Source: Bradyrhizobium sp. BRP22 (GTDB lineage Bacteria; Pseudomonadota; Alphaproteobacteria; Rhizobiales; Xanthobacteraceae). Taken from it: DNA of 64,000 nucleotides. Each line of letters begins with the position of its first letter. The stretch's first letter is position 1. The notes under the pieces are model-generated. The model had not been told where the DNA came from, did not search any database, and saw only the letters and a list, made by a program, of their open reading frames with translations. The position numbers and the translations under genes were made by a program. Location of the stretch: the NCBI RefSeq assembly GCF_020194175.1, contig NZ_JADYVX010000015.1, positions 100,867-164,866 on the forward strand, in the 5' to 3' direction. Below, one piece after another: positions 42,291 to 51,304 of this stretch.

Positions 42291-43034
42291 ATGCGCGCCC
42301 TCATTCTTGGCGGAACGACTGAGGCCAATTTGCTCGCCGTGACACTCGCGCGCGCACGCCTCGCCGCGATCTATTCCTATGGCGGGCGCACCCGCAGTCC
42401 AGCCCACCAGCCACTGCCCACCCGTGTCGGCGGGTTCGGCGGTGCGCGCGGACTTGCCGACTACATCCGCTGCGAAGGCATTACGCACGTCGTGGATGCG
42501 ACTCATCCGTTTGCGGCCGAGATGAGTCGGAAGACGGTTGCGGCCTGCACGGCAACTGGAACACCGCTGATCGCGCTCGAACGTTCGCCCTGGGAGAAAG
42601 CGTCCGGTGACGATTGGATCGAGGTTGCGGATGTTGCGTCCGCCGTGGCGGTGCTGCCGGAGCACCCCGCGCGCGTCTTTCTCGCGATTGGACGGCTGCA
42701 CATCGCGCCGTTCGGTGCGAGGCCGCAGCATGCCTACACTTTGCGCTTCGTCGATCCGCCCGAGAGCACGCTGCCATTCGATGCGGAGGTCATTGTGTCG
42801 CGTGGGCCGTTCACGTTTGAAAGCGAGGTTGAGATGGTGCGTACGCGCGGCATCGAATGGATCGTCGCTCGCAATTCCGGAGGCAACAGCGCGCGCGCAA
42901 AGATCGACGTCGCGCGTGTGCTCGGCCTTCCGCTGATCATGATCTCGCGGCCGCGCTTGCCCGAGCGGCCGAGGGTAGAGAACGTGGCCGAGGTGATGCA
43001 ATGGCTCGGTCATTCGGCGTACCTGAGCGCATAG
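42291..43034 (+). CDS. cobK: Precorrin-6A reductase
   Basis: NADPH-dependent reductase of 247 residues (RALILGGTTEAN at the N-terminus; YIRCEGITHVVDATHPFAAEMS; ESEVEMVRTRGIEWIVARNSGG near the C-terminus). It is the only plus-strand gene in the cob cluster. Two ATGs are possible (42288 or 42291), and both sit on the cobL start codon of the opposite strand. The 3' end overlaps the convergent cobJ by 25 bases. Confidence 0.93.
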   Translation: MRALILGGTTEANLLAVTLARARLAAIYSYGGRTRSPAHQPLPTRVGGFGGARGLADYIRCEGITHVVDATHPFAAEMSRKTVAACTATGTPLIALERSPWEKASGDDWIEVADVASAVAVLPEHPARVFLAIGRLHIAPFGARPQHAYTLRFVDPPESTLPFDAEVIVSRGPFTFESEVEMVRTRGIEWIVARNSGGNSARAKIDVARVLGLPLIMISRPRLPERPRVENVAEVMQWLGHSAYLSA

Positions 43035-43744
43035 ATCCAGCGGCCGACGCGACGCGTCGTCGAATTTCCGACGATCACAACCGTGCGCATGTCAGCCATC
43101 TCCGGCATCGCCTCACTCAGTTTGACCGTTTCGACCCGCTCATCTGGCCTACTCACCGCGCGAGCGAAAATCACCAGCCGCTCGCCGCAGCCGGCCTCTT
43201 TCAATAGAGCAAGCGCACGTCCAAATCCCTCAAGCCGGTTCGCCGACCGCGGATTATACATGGCGATTGCAAAATCGGCGTCGGCAGCAAGCCGAAGGCG
43301 CTTCTCAATCGTTGTCCACGATTTCAGATTGTCGGAGAGATTGATGGCACAGAAATCGTGTCCGAGCGGCGCGCCGGCGCGCGCAGCTGCCGCCAACATT
43401 GCCGTCACGCCTGGCAGCACCCGAATCGGCAACTGCTGCCATTGCGGCGCTTGTTCCAGCGCTTCGAATACCGCGGAAGCCATCGCAAAGACGCCGGGAT
43501 CGCCGGAGGACACCACGACCACGTTGCGTCCTTCGGACGCCAGCCGCAACGCCTCGCTTGCGCGCTGCAACTCCATCCGGTTGTCTGATGGATGCAGCGT
43601 GAGTCCTTCGCGCGGAGCTATGAGCGCCACGTAGGGTGCATAGCCGATAATATCGGTCGCGGCAGCAACTGCCGCCCTGACTTCCGGTGTGACTAGCGCC
43701 TCATCACCCGGCCCAAGTCCGGCGATCGTTAGCCTGCCTGTCAT
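43010..43744 (-). CDS. cobJ: Precorrin-3B C17-methyltransferase
   Basis: Corrin ring-contracting methyltransferase of 244 residues: LTIAGLGPGDEALVTPEV, VVSSGDPGVFAMA and LPGVTAMLAAAARAGAPLGHDFC are family landmarks. Its start overlaps the stop of the upstream remnant gene (ATGA), so it is likely translated from the riboswitch-led transcript. Convergent with cobK. Confidence 0.95.
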   Translation of the reverse strand: MTGRLTIAGLGPGDEALVTPEVRAAVAAATDIIGYAPYVALIAPREGLTLHPSDNRMELQRASEALRLASEGRNVVVVSSGDPGVFAMASAVFEALEQAPQWQQLPIRVLPGVTAMLAAAARAGAPLGHDFCAINLSDNLKSWTTIEKRLRLAADADFAIAMYNPRSANRLEGFGRALALLKEAGCGERLVIFARAVSRPDERVETVKLSEAMPEMADMRTVVIVGNSTTRRVGRWIYALRYAE

Positions 43745-44307
43745 TCGATGCTATCCATGCGTGGCCCCTTCCCGTGCACAAGCACGGCCGCAAAATGGGG
43801 GCAGTCGGTCTCATTGCCATCGGCCGACCGCGTGACACGTTCGCCTCCCATGGTGCCGCGCTCGCTCGAAGCCCACTTCGGCATCATGACGATCTTGCGA
43901 CGCGACTCGCTCTCCGGATCACACTCGAGTAGATTCAATGGCGCGAAGCAGTCGACAATAGCACCTCGATCGCTCACGCCTCTGATCTGAAGGTTGGCCC
44001 GGCTGGTCACGTCGGTCAGCTCGTCGACGTAGCACTCCGCCAGATTGGGCACTCCTGCCGCCTCTACCCGATCTAGGCTTCCGCCATAGGGACGAACGCG
44101 GAGCACGACGCGATCACCTGGCGGCATCGGCCGCAGTAAGCGGGGGCACCAGCTGTTAAGTGCGACCGCGCTCATGAAGCATCCGGCAGTGGCGCACCGG
44201 TCGAATTGCGGCGCGTCTTCCACGCGGCGGCTTGCAGGTGCGCGTAGGCGTTCTCCGAGCGTCTGTTCGGCCCGGCAACTGATGCAGACGTGAAGTGTGA
44301 CGGCCAT
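43741..44307 (-). pseudogene. DUF1636 / cobG remnant fused by deletion
   Basis: From 44307 the frame opens with a DUF1636-like start (VTLHVCISCRAEQTLGE). From Met 44175 it resembles the N-terminus of CobG (precorrin-3B synthase): NSWCPRLLRPMPPGD, then DVTSRANLQIRGVSDRG and LNLLECDPESESRR. After about 110 residues the similarity ends; the tail is not CobG-like. The Fe-S and catalytic C-terminal part of CobG is absent, and cobN, cobH and cobI, expected hereabouts, are missing. The stop overlaps cobJ (ATGA). It is either a decayed fusion or a leader ORF that still couples translation to cobJ. Confidence 0.55.
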
Positions 44308-44409
44308 CGCCTCTTCCTGAATATCGCTAGCGGGAAGCGATGAGGCACGAACCGTCCTTGAGGAGGGTTCGTTTCCCCGTCGCGGAACACCCCGTCCGCC
44401 GGTCTTCAA

Positions 44410-44625
44410 CAGCGCGTTGGCAGGTCTCCCGGCTTGCGGAGCAGGGTCTTTCCCTTCGATCCCACCTTCCCGATCCTCTTGCGGATCAGTGGCTTCGGGC
44501 ATCTCTCCGGTCACGGTCGCGGGGGCGGCAGCTTTTCAGGCTGAGCTGTTTGGCTGAAGCCTTCTCGCATTCCCTCTTCGCCTGTCGTAGGACAGGCACC
44601 AGCGCCGACCCACCATTTGCTCTAA
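44410..44625 (-). promoter_or_regulatory. Cobalamin riboswitch
   Basis: On the minus strand the sequence contains the adenosylcobalamin riboswitch landmarks in order: GCCGCCCCCGCGACCGTGA, GAAGCCACTG, CGGGAAGG, and the B12 box AGCCGGGAGACCTGCC at 44419-44434. It lies about 100 bases upstream of the DUF1636/cobG remnant, so B12 should repress that transcript, including cobJ. Confidence 0.9.
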
Positions 44626-44639
44626 GCCGCAACTTGTCA

Positions 44640-46057
44640 AGTCAAAGAACTCCTCCGGATGATGTCCGAACCAGATCTCGCCGAAGACGGGGACACGATG
44701 GCGCCCGAGAGCCAGATCGAGGCCTGCGACACGGGCAAAGCGGCGAAAAAAGATTGCTTGCGACAAGATCATGGCGATAGCGGTGAATAGAACTGTCATC
44801 GTTCATGCTGGCATGGCAAACGCAAATTAGCCTCCCCTCGATCATTCTCGCTTGCCGCGCACGGCGTTCGCTCTCCATAGTCAATTCCATTAGGGGCACT
44901 TGGCAGGCTGGCAAGTCCCGCCTGCTCACTAGGGCATTTCGGCGATCTCTGCCAATTTCGCGCTACGGCGAAGGTTGACCGGGGAGAGGCAGGATCGTGC
45001 TCGCGACATTGTCGCCGCAGTGGCCGCCTGGAACGAGCGACTGATCCTCGATTCCGCCTTGCGCACGGCCACGCAACCGTAATGCCAACGAGGAATTGAT
45101 CGAAATCGCCGGCCTCGTGACAGAGATGGACGTAGATCAAGTATTCGGTCGGGACGCCGCCATCGAGCGCCCGCCAGCCTCGAGTCTGAACACCGCGATG
45201 GCGCGGCGCAGGCCAGGCTGCGGGCAAGTCGCTCATAGCGCGAGTCTTGCGCGCCGCAACGTGATGGGGCTGCGGGTGCTTCCGGTGAAGCCGGAGAAGG
45301 GGTCGATACAACGACCATCGACGGCAGGGAGATCCGGCGTGCAAGCGCTGGTTTCGGGCCGCAACCGATGTCTATCCGGAGCAGCTGAAGCCGGAGACCG
45401 ATGTCGGGGCGCGGATCATCGTCCAGGGCAAGCGAATCGCAACGGCGCACGCGCGAGTACTCAGCGATGAAGCCCTTCGCCAGCAGCCGCTGCTCGTGAG
45501 TTTTGCGCTCAAATATCCCCGATCTGTTTACTCGTAGAGGCCGCTGGCCAGTTCGTGCGAAGTCGATCTGCCCAGGCCGAACTTACTTTCGCTTTGCCGC
45601 AAAACCGATATCCGCTGTGCTCGTCGGCCGCATGAATGGCGGCACATCATCGCGCAGCTTGTCGGAACAAGGTCCTATGTCTCAGGCTGCTGGAAGGGCG
45701 CCAGCGGCGATCGCCGACCCATGAACGGTCGCGATGGCTTCTCGTGAGCATTCGGCGCGCGCCGGCGCGCCGGCACTTGACCAGTTCGTCCGGCTGGCAC
45801 AATCGGCGCTTTCGGCTGCGGCTGGACGAGCGCCAGGACAAGGCTGCTTGCTCTCAGGTCTCCTACGCTGCTCCTTGTCGCGCGGTCTTGAAGCGATGGT
45901 TGGACTGCTTCTGCTGAGTTTGAACGGCCTTACAAGAGCCGGGCCGCGAGAAGCCTTATCTGAGGACAGGCAGCGATATACTCGGGCTGGAGCAGATCAG
46001 TGAGATTGCGGTCTTGCTGCTTGCCGCAGCTCCGATCAACTCAGGAGTTTGGACGAG
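44640..46057. other. Degenerate region upstream of bluB
   Basis: About 1.4 kb with no supportable gene. A minus-strand frame at 44630-44799 (TVLFTAIAMILSQAIFF...FGEIWFGHHPEEFF) is protein-like but runs into the riboswitch. A plus-strand stretch near 45340-45535 (DVYPEQLKPETDVGARIIVQ) also looks like a fragment. Both seem to be remnants of genes I cannot name. Confidence 0.4.
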
Positions 46058-46687
46058 ATGGTCTCTTTCGACGAAAAGCTTCGCCGGCAATTGCAGAAGG
46101 TGTTTGTGTGCTGCGGCGATGTGCGGCGCTTTCGCACCGATCCGCTTCCCCCTGATATAATGGAGCGGCTGATCAAGACGGCGTGCCTCTCTCCATCCGT
46201 CGGGCTTAGCCAGCCTTGGCGCTTTGTCGTGGTCGAGGACAAGGAGAGGCGTCGTGCGGTCACCGAGGATTTTGCGGCCTGCAACACCAATGCGTTGCTA
46301 TCCGACTTCGGCGAACGCGCCGCCCGGTACGCAGCCCTCAAGCTCTCTGGCCTCGAAGACGCACCGGGTCATCTGGCCCTGTTCGCGGACAAGGCTTGCG
46401 AGACGGGCCATGGGCTCGGGCGCGTAACGATGCCGGAAGCCAGCGAATATTCAGTTGTCGCGGCGATATGTTCGATGTGGCTCGCCGCGCGCGCCGAGAA
46501 CATTGGGCTTGGCTGGGTATCAATCCTCAACCCAACCCGCATCCGCGAGATTCTCGACGTGCCGGAGTCCTGGCGATTGATCAGTTACCTTTGCGTGGGT
46601 ACCCCGAGGCAGAGTCCGATGAGCCGTGGCTCGAAAGGGCTGAGTGGGAATATCGCCGAGGATGGAGAATTCACGAGCCGGCGTTGA
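46058..46687 (+). CDS. bluB: 5,6-dimethylbenzimidazole synthase, shifted C-terminus
   Basis: BluB cannibalises FMNH2 to make the lower ligand of cobalamin. The nitroreductase-like fold is clear: DVRRFRTDPLPPDIMERLI, SPSVGLSQPWRFV, and MWLAARAENIGLGWVSIL. ATG 46058 follows AGGAG at 10 bases. Near 46598 the expected C-terminus (PEAESDEPWLERAEWEYR) continues in another frame; one extra base in the GGG run there would restore it. As written, the last 25-30 residues are foreign. The core is intact, so activity is uncertain rather than excluded. Confidence 0.8.
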   Translation: MVSFDEKLRRQLQKVFVCCGDVRRFRTDPLPPDIMERLIKTACLSPSVGLSQPWRFVVVEDKERRRAVTEDFAACNTNALLSDFGERAARYAALKLSGLEDAPGHLALFADKACETGHGLGRVTMPEASEYSVVAAICSMWLAARAENIGLGWVSILNPTRIREILDVPESWRLISYLCVGTPRQSPMSRGSKGLSGNIAEDGEFTSRR

Positions 46688-46944
46688 GGGGTCGCACAAC
46701 GTACAAGTGCCCCACGATATTCCCGCGCGGCTCGATGATGCCGTTACTATCCCGGCCAACACCGGATCCTTTGTGGTAGTGTGCTTCTTAGCTCTGGCCG
46801 CTGGCTTACCCTTTGGTTGCTGTTAGAGCCAGGGATACCTCGAAAGAAGCGAGGCAGGCCACCAACCACCGGCCGGGGCACGCAGATCGGCATGCGTTGG
46901 CAGGACTGTCCACCATCGATCCGTGGCGCGCTCTGTTGTTGCCG

Positions 46945-47682
46945 TCAGCTCAGCAGGTCGACCTCGCCGGTGTCGAGCCGATAAAAACCCCCAACGACCT
47001 TCAGTTTCTTTTGCTCAGCTGCCGCGTTCAAAAACGGGCTCGCTGATCTGAGCTTTCTGACATTATCGGCCACATTTTGCAGGGTCGCGTTCGCGAGCGC
47101 GTCCCCGCTTTCCTGGGAAGACGCTTTTACCGCGGGAGCAAGTGCGGCGACGAGGGATGGAATATGCCCGGGCGGAGGCATGTCGTCTTTCAGCGATTTG
47201 ATCGAGGCCTCGACAGCGCCGCAGCTTTCATGGCCGAGCACCAGAATCAGCGGAGTGTTTAGCACCTCCACCGCATATTCCATGCTAGCGATAGTTTCAT
47301 CACTGGCGAAATTGCCTGCGACCCGGCAGACGAACAGATCGCCAAGTCCGCTGTCGAAGACATATTCGGGTGCAACACGCGAATCGGCGCAGCTTAGGAT
47401 CGCGGCATATGGATTTTGCCCAGCGACCAAAGCTTTGCGCTCCGGCCTGAGATCGTCGCATCGCGATATGCCGCGCACATAGCGCGCATTGCCTTCCATT
47501 AGTCGCTTCAGCGAAGCATCCGGCGAGAGCAGGTTATCGGGCTTGGGCAGCGCTTTTGCCTCCTTGGCGTCAGCAATCCTGTCGCCAAGCAATGTGCCGA
47601 CCGCCGAAGCAGCGAAGAGCATCAGGGAGCGGCGGGACAGCGCGATCGGATGAGGCAGATTCGGGGGGCAGTCTTCACACAT
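46945..47682 (-). CDS. Beta-carbonic anhydrase with Tat-like signal
   Basis: Exported zinc enzyme of 245 residues that interconverts CO2 and bicarbonate. The N-terminus has the Tat-type motif SRRSLMLFAAS. Zinc and catalytic residues are visible: C and D-R in SCADSRVAPE, and HESCG for the His and second Cys. ATG 47682 begins a short Cys-containing leader before the twin arginines. The 260 bases upstream carry its promoter but no gene; an insertion-sequence remnant starts at 47946. Confidence 0.88.
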   Translation of the reverse strand: MCEDCPPNLPHPIALSRRSLMLFAASAVGTLLGDRIADAKEAKALPKPDNLLSPDASLKRLMEGNARYVRGISRCDDLRPERKALVAGQNPYAAILSCADSRVAPEYVFDSGLGDLFVCRVAGNFASDETIASMEYAVEVLNTPLILVLGHESCGAVEASIKSLKDDMPPPGHIPSLVAALAPAVKASSQESGDALANATLQNVADNVRKLRSASPFLNAAAEQKKLKVVGGFYRLDTGEVDLLS

Positions 47683-47945
47683 GGCTTTCCTTTTAGCGCG
47701 CGCCTTTGCGCCCTGTACAAGTGATAGATGCGCTCGCACTTGCCGTTCACTCCACCCTCTATCATGCGCTCGGGCCGACGGCGGCTCTGATACGGGCACA
47801 CCGCAATGGCCTTGAGCGTTGATTTGCAGCAAGGCAGCGGCATGCCTACATCCTGACGCGGCGTGAGATTCAAGCGATTTTTTGCGGTGTAACTAAATGC
47901 GCCGTCCGCCATCGGCAGCCCCTCATTCAGGCGCAAGCTTGTCGA

Positions 47946-48718
47946 TGACCTGCCGCTGAATTTTCATCCAGCCGCGGTTAGAGTCTCGGGGTTTTGTACG
48001 CCAAGTGGCGCGGGTGGAGCAACGGACGATCGGCGGAGCTGGTCGGGATTGCGTAGCCGGTCGTCCGTTGCGGTGAGGTGGGCGGCATAGGCCGCGGGGG
48101 TCAGGTATTTCAGCGACGAGTGAGGCCGCTCGAGATTGTCGTCGGCACCCAATTGGCGATCTTGGCGCGGGCGTCGTCGAGATCGTAGAACAGGGTCTCG
48201 TTGAGCAGCTCATCGCGCATCCGGCCATTGAAACTCTCGATGAAGCCGTTCTGCATCGGCTTTCCCGGCGCGATGAAGTGCCAGTCGATGTCTGCGTCCT
48301 TGCACCAAGCCAGCATGGCGTTGCAGGTGAACTCGGTGCCATGGTCGGACACGATCATTCCTGGCTTGCCGCGTCGTGCGACGATCGCCGTGAGTTCGCG
48401 GGCGACGCGCCGTCCCGAGATCGAGGTCTCCGGAATGGCGCCCAGGCATTCCTTGGTGACGTCATCGACGATGTTGAGGATGCGGAAGCGCCGCCCGTTA
48501 GCGAACTGGTCGGAAACCTCCATGCCGCCGAATTCGGCCTTCCAATTGTAGATCGTCGCCTCGGAGATTCCATGCTTGCGAGCCAGGTCGGCCATCTTTG
48601 CCCCAGCCTCATGCACCGCGATAATCTGTTCTTCCGTGAACCTTGCTCGCTTCATCTGTCCGTCCTTGTTCGGGCCGGACTCTAACTCGATCTGGAGGAA
48701 ATACGCAGTGGCAGGTCA
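47946..48718 (-). mobile_element. IS3-family (IS407-like) deletion derivative
   Basis: A 773-bp element bounded by imperfect inverted repeats: TGACCTGCCGCTGAATTTTC at 47946 and, on the other strand, TGACCTGCCACTGCGTATTTC ending at 48718; both go on to GTTAGAGTC. A full IS407-type element is about 1.2 kb. Flanking 4-base sequences differ (TCGA left, GGCT right), so no target duplication is left. The right end cuts into a dctQ fragment. Confidence 0.8.
47964..48655 (-). pseudogene. IS3-family transposase, orfA-orfB deletion fusion
   Basis: The N-terminus is OrfA-like (KRARFTEEQIIAV...ARKHGISEATIYNWKAEFGGMEVS), a helix-turn-helix protein. It then jumps directly to the middle of OrfB (DQFANGRRFRILNIVDDVT...), keeping the second Asp and Glu of the DDE site (SDHGTEF; NGFIESFNGRMRDE). 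A frameshift near 48150 moves the end (LERPHSSLKYLTPAAYAAH) to another frame. It cannot be an active transposase. Confidence 0.85.
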
Positions 48719-49052
48719 GGCTGGCGTGGTGACGAACACCTCGTCCGCCGCAAATTCATAAGCGGGCCGGACGATAAGCGCCAGAAATGCCAGTGACGCC
48801 GCCGCGGCAAGAACGTCCAGGAACGCGCGAACCTCGGCGCTGAGCACACCGACTATGGCCTTCATCCGCATGTGCTCACCGCGTTGGAACGCGATGACCG
48901 ATCCGAACATAGCAAGCCAGAGAAAGAGGATACCGGCGAGCTCGTCAGACCAGACGATGGGCGAGCGGAAGACGTATCGACCCACAATACCGGCGGAGAG
49001 CACCGCGATTTCGGCCAGCACCAGCAATGCCGCCGGAACCGCGACGACATGG
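48719..49052 (-). pseudogene. TRAP transporter small permease (DctQ) fragment
   Basis: About 110 residues with DctQ character: two hydrophobic segments with VGRYVFRSPIVWSDELAGILFLW and FGSVIAFQRGEHMRM between them, then a third TM ending in VFVTTP. Both ends are lost: the N-terminus to the IS701 remnant at 49053 and the C-terminus to the IS3 derivative at 48718. No other TRAP gene is nearby, so this is an orphan fragment of a transporter for an unknown organic acid. Confidence 0.75.
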
Positions 49053-50095
49053 CCTACACTTGCAATTTTTGCCTGAGATGGGCTTTGCGCGCGTTGGCCT
49101 GATGGGCTCTGCGCCAGGACGACCATGCGAGGATGTGGGCGTGCGAGATGCGCAGCTGGGCAAGCTTCATGGCGATGCGGCGGATTTCCTGGATCGACCA
49201 GCGGATCAAGAACGAGGCTTCGGTCGAGGCCGCGGTCGCGTTTTTTTGAGCGATGGCCCGGTGTTGGCCCGATGACGGATGCTCTGCGCGATCGCGGCGG
49301 CGGTGCCGGCGACAGGCTGCTGCTTGCCCCAGGAACGGAACACGTGATTGGACGCAACACCCAGAACATAGCCTTTGCTCGCCTTGCGCAGCAGGGTTTC
49401 GATCTCACCCGTGCCGTACACGCTGTCCGCCGCCACGAACGAGAACGCTCCTTTGCGGCGATCGCGCGACGCGATCATTCGACGCGCAATCTTGGGTTCC
49501 GTCGCAAAGCTCATATCGCTCGGGACATGCGCTGCCTTCCGGCGAGCGGGGTCGTCCGTCCATTCCCTTGGCAGATAGAGCGCCCGCTCGATGAAGGCAT
49601 GGCCATGCCGCGACACAGAGCAGGCGAACACTCCGATCTGGCAATTGGTGATCTTGCCCCCCGAGCCAGTGTACTGGCGTGCCACCCCGCACGAGGCCTT
49701 GTTTCAAAAAACCGGTCTCATCGATGACCAGGACCGCGTCCTCATCGCCAAGCGTCTCCAGTGCGTACGGACGCACAATGTCGCGCAGCGCGTGGGCATC
49801 CCACTGCCCTCGGCCCAGAATCGCCTGCTGGCCCACGGGCCTGGATCGCCAGCCGCCTCCGCCCGCATCCAATCCGTCTTGCGCGGCTCGTTACCCAACA
49901 GTCCGTCGAGAAACTGCCCCGCCGCGGCCGCGACCCGCGCCTGCGTAAACAGCGGACGGATGCGTTGCTTGGCATCTCGCAACGACGAAGCCCACAGCGT
50001 CAGCGTATCTTCAACCGACGCAACCACCAATCATCAGATCCCGAATCATGGTCGCCCATGGATTCAGAACCTTCAACACAATGCAACTGTAATGC
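49053..50095 (-). mobile_element. IS701-family remnant
   Basis: Transposase pieces lie in three frames. From 50030: VEDTLTLWASSLRDAKQRIRP and DGLLGNEPRKTDWMRAEAAG. Then ALRDIVRPYALETLGDEDAVL with IDETGFLKQG. Then ARQYTGSGGKITNCQIGVF...RALYLPREWTDD...VFRSWGKQQPVAGTAA, and the C-terminus SFLIRWSIQEIRRIAMKL ending at 49054. About 120 residues between GTAA and IRHRAN are missing in frame. Short end repeats (TACAcTTGCA near 49056, TACAgTTGCA near 50090 on the other strand) mark the borders. It cuts the isomerase gene of the gibberellin operon. Confidence 0.85.
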
Positions 50096-50339
50096 TAGAT
50101 ACCGGTTGATGGCCTCGGCGTGTGGCATGCCGCCGGTCATGGAGCTGATCAGAAGCGGCGCGCGCGTGGTCTTCTGCTGCAGCAAGGCGCAGCTCGATCT
50201 ACGTCCGGTCCAACTCGGCAATGCGCAGTGTTCGAAATCGGATATACTCCCAGCCGGCGGCGACCGTGACCGGCGCCGTTCGCCGATCCACAAGGTCCAG
50301 ATGGTCCTCCTTGCGCCGGCTCAGGGCGGTGTCGTTCAT
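50096..50339 (-). pseudogene. idi: Type II isopentenyl-diphosphate isomerase fragment
   Basis: From ATG 50339 the sequence reads NDTALSRRKEDHLDLV, the N-terminus of FMN-dependent IPP isomerase (Fni/Idi-2), then after a frameshift EHCALPSW and later RAPLLISSMTGG, the flavin-binding core. It stops after about 80 residues at the IS701 border. In intact operons this enzyme would supply DMAPP for GGPP synthesis. It begins 62 bases after the kaurene synthase stop, so it was the last gene of the operon. Confidence 0.8.
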
Positions 50340-50401
50340 GCTCGCTCCATCCGTCGCGTCGGAACGACGGCACCGCGCGCACCCCGCCGCCTCCCGCGCG
50401 T

Positions 50402-51304
50402 TCAGGCCGGCGCATGCTGGCCTCTCTCCGCACCGTCGCTGCGGTAGCGGGTAGTCGAGCTCTGGTAGTATTGCGCGCGGATGGCCGCCATGGCCTCGAT
50501 TAACGGTCCCCACGGCGCGGAAAAGCGTTCTTCCGCCATCAGCCGGTGCAGCATGCGCGTATGGCCGGCCAGCTCGTCGTTGAGGAACTCCACCACAGGC
50601 ATAGCCGGATAGCGCTGCAGCAGCAGGATCGCCGCGTTGTCGGCCTCGCCGGCCGACTCGTCCTTGTCGCGTCCATGCAGATCGTTCTGCAGGCGCCCTA
50701 TCGCGGAGATGAGCCGCAGCACCTGGGCAAACGCCGGACGCGCGCGCAAGCTCGCCATGTCCAGTCCCCACAGCAACGACAGGCAACAGAACACGTTCGC
50801 GTAGGCGATCGAATCGATACCGTTGTGCAGGTACTCGGCGTAGGACCAGCGTTCCGCCCCTGCCGCCTGCGCGTGTCCGGCGCGCAGCGCCGCGCAGTAG
50901 CGCCGGGTATCGTCGAGAAGCTGAGCATAGTCGCGCCGATCGTAGGCGAGCGCGGCCAGCGAAGCGCGCAGCACAGCGCAGCCCTCGAATCCGGGGAGCG
51001 CGCACGGCACGCCCTGCCCCAGCGCCTGCTCCACCGCGGCGAGCTGCTCCGGCGCGATCAGGCCAAGGTCGTTGCAATCGTCGAGCCAGAACAGCAGCGC
51101 CAGTTCGCGATAGAACGCCACGATTAGCGTTTCGTCCTGCGGATCGCGGCCGGTGCGGGCGCTGATGTCGCGCAGGCTCCGGCGAATGCGCTGCAGGATG
51201 TACTGGCCGCCCCTGACCGCCTCCACGGCATGCTCGTCGGCGAACCCGGTCAGGGAACGCCCCCACTCCAGCACCTGCTGCAGCGCGCGTTCGGTCTGGA
51301 TCAT
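50402..51304 (-). CDS. ks: ent-kaurene synthase
   Basis: Class I diterpene cyclase of 300 residues that ionises ent-copalyl diphosphate to ent-kaurene. The DDxxD metal-binding motif is visible as FWLDDCNDLG (near residue 75), and the NSE-type motif as LQNDLHGRDKDE. The size and alpha-domain-only build fit bacterial KS. ATG 51304 overlaps the stop of the cyclase gene (ATGA); the longer frame upstream is an artefact. Intact. Confidence 0.95.
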   Translation of the reverse strand: MIQTERALQQVLEWGRSLTGFADEHAVEAVRGGQYILQRIRRSLRDISARTGRDPQDETLIVAFYRELALLFWLDDCNDLGLIAPEQLAAVEQALGQGVPCALPGFEGCAVLRASLAALAYDRRDYAQLLDDTRRYCAALRAGHAQAAGAERWSYAEYLHNGIDSIAYANVFCCLSLLWGLDMASLRARPAFAQVLRLISAIGRLQNDLHGRDKDESAGEADNAAILLLQRYPAMPVVEFLNDELAGHTRMLHRLMAEERFSAPWGPLIEAMAAIRAQYYQSSTTRYRSDGAERGQHAPA

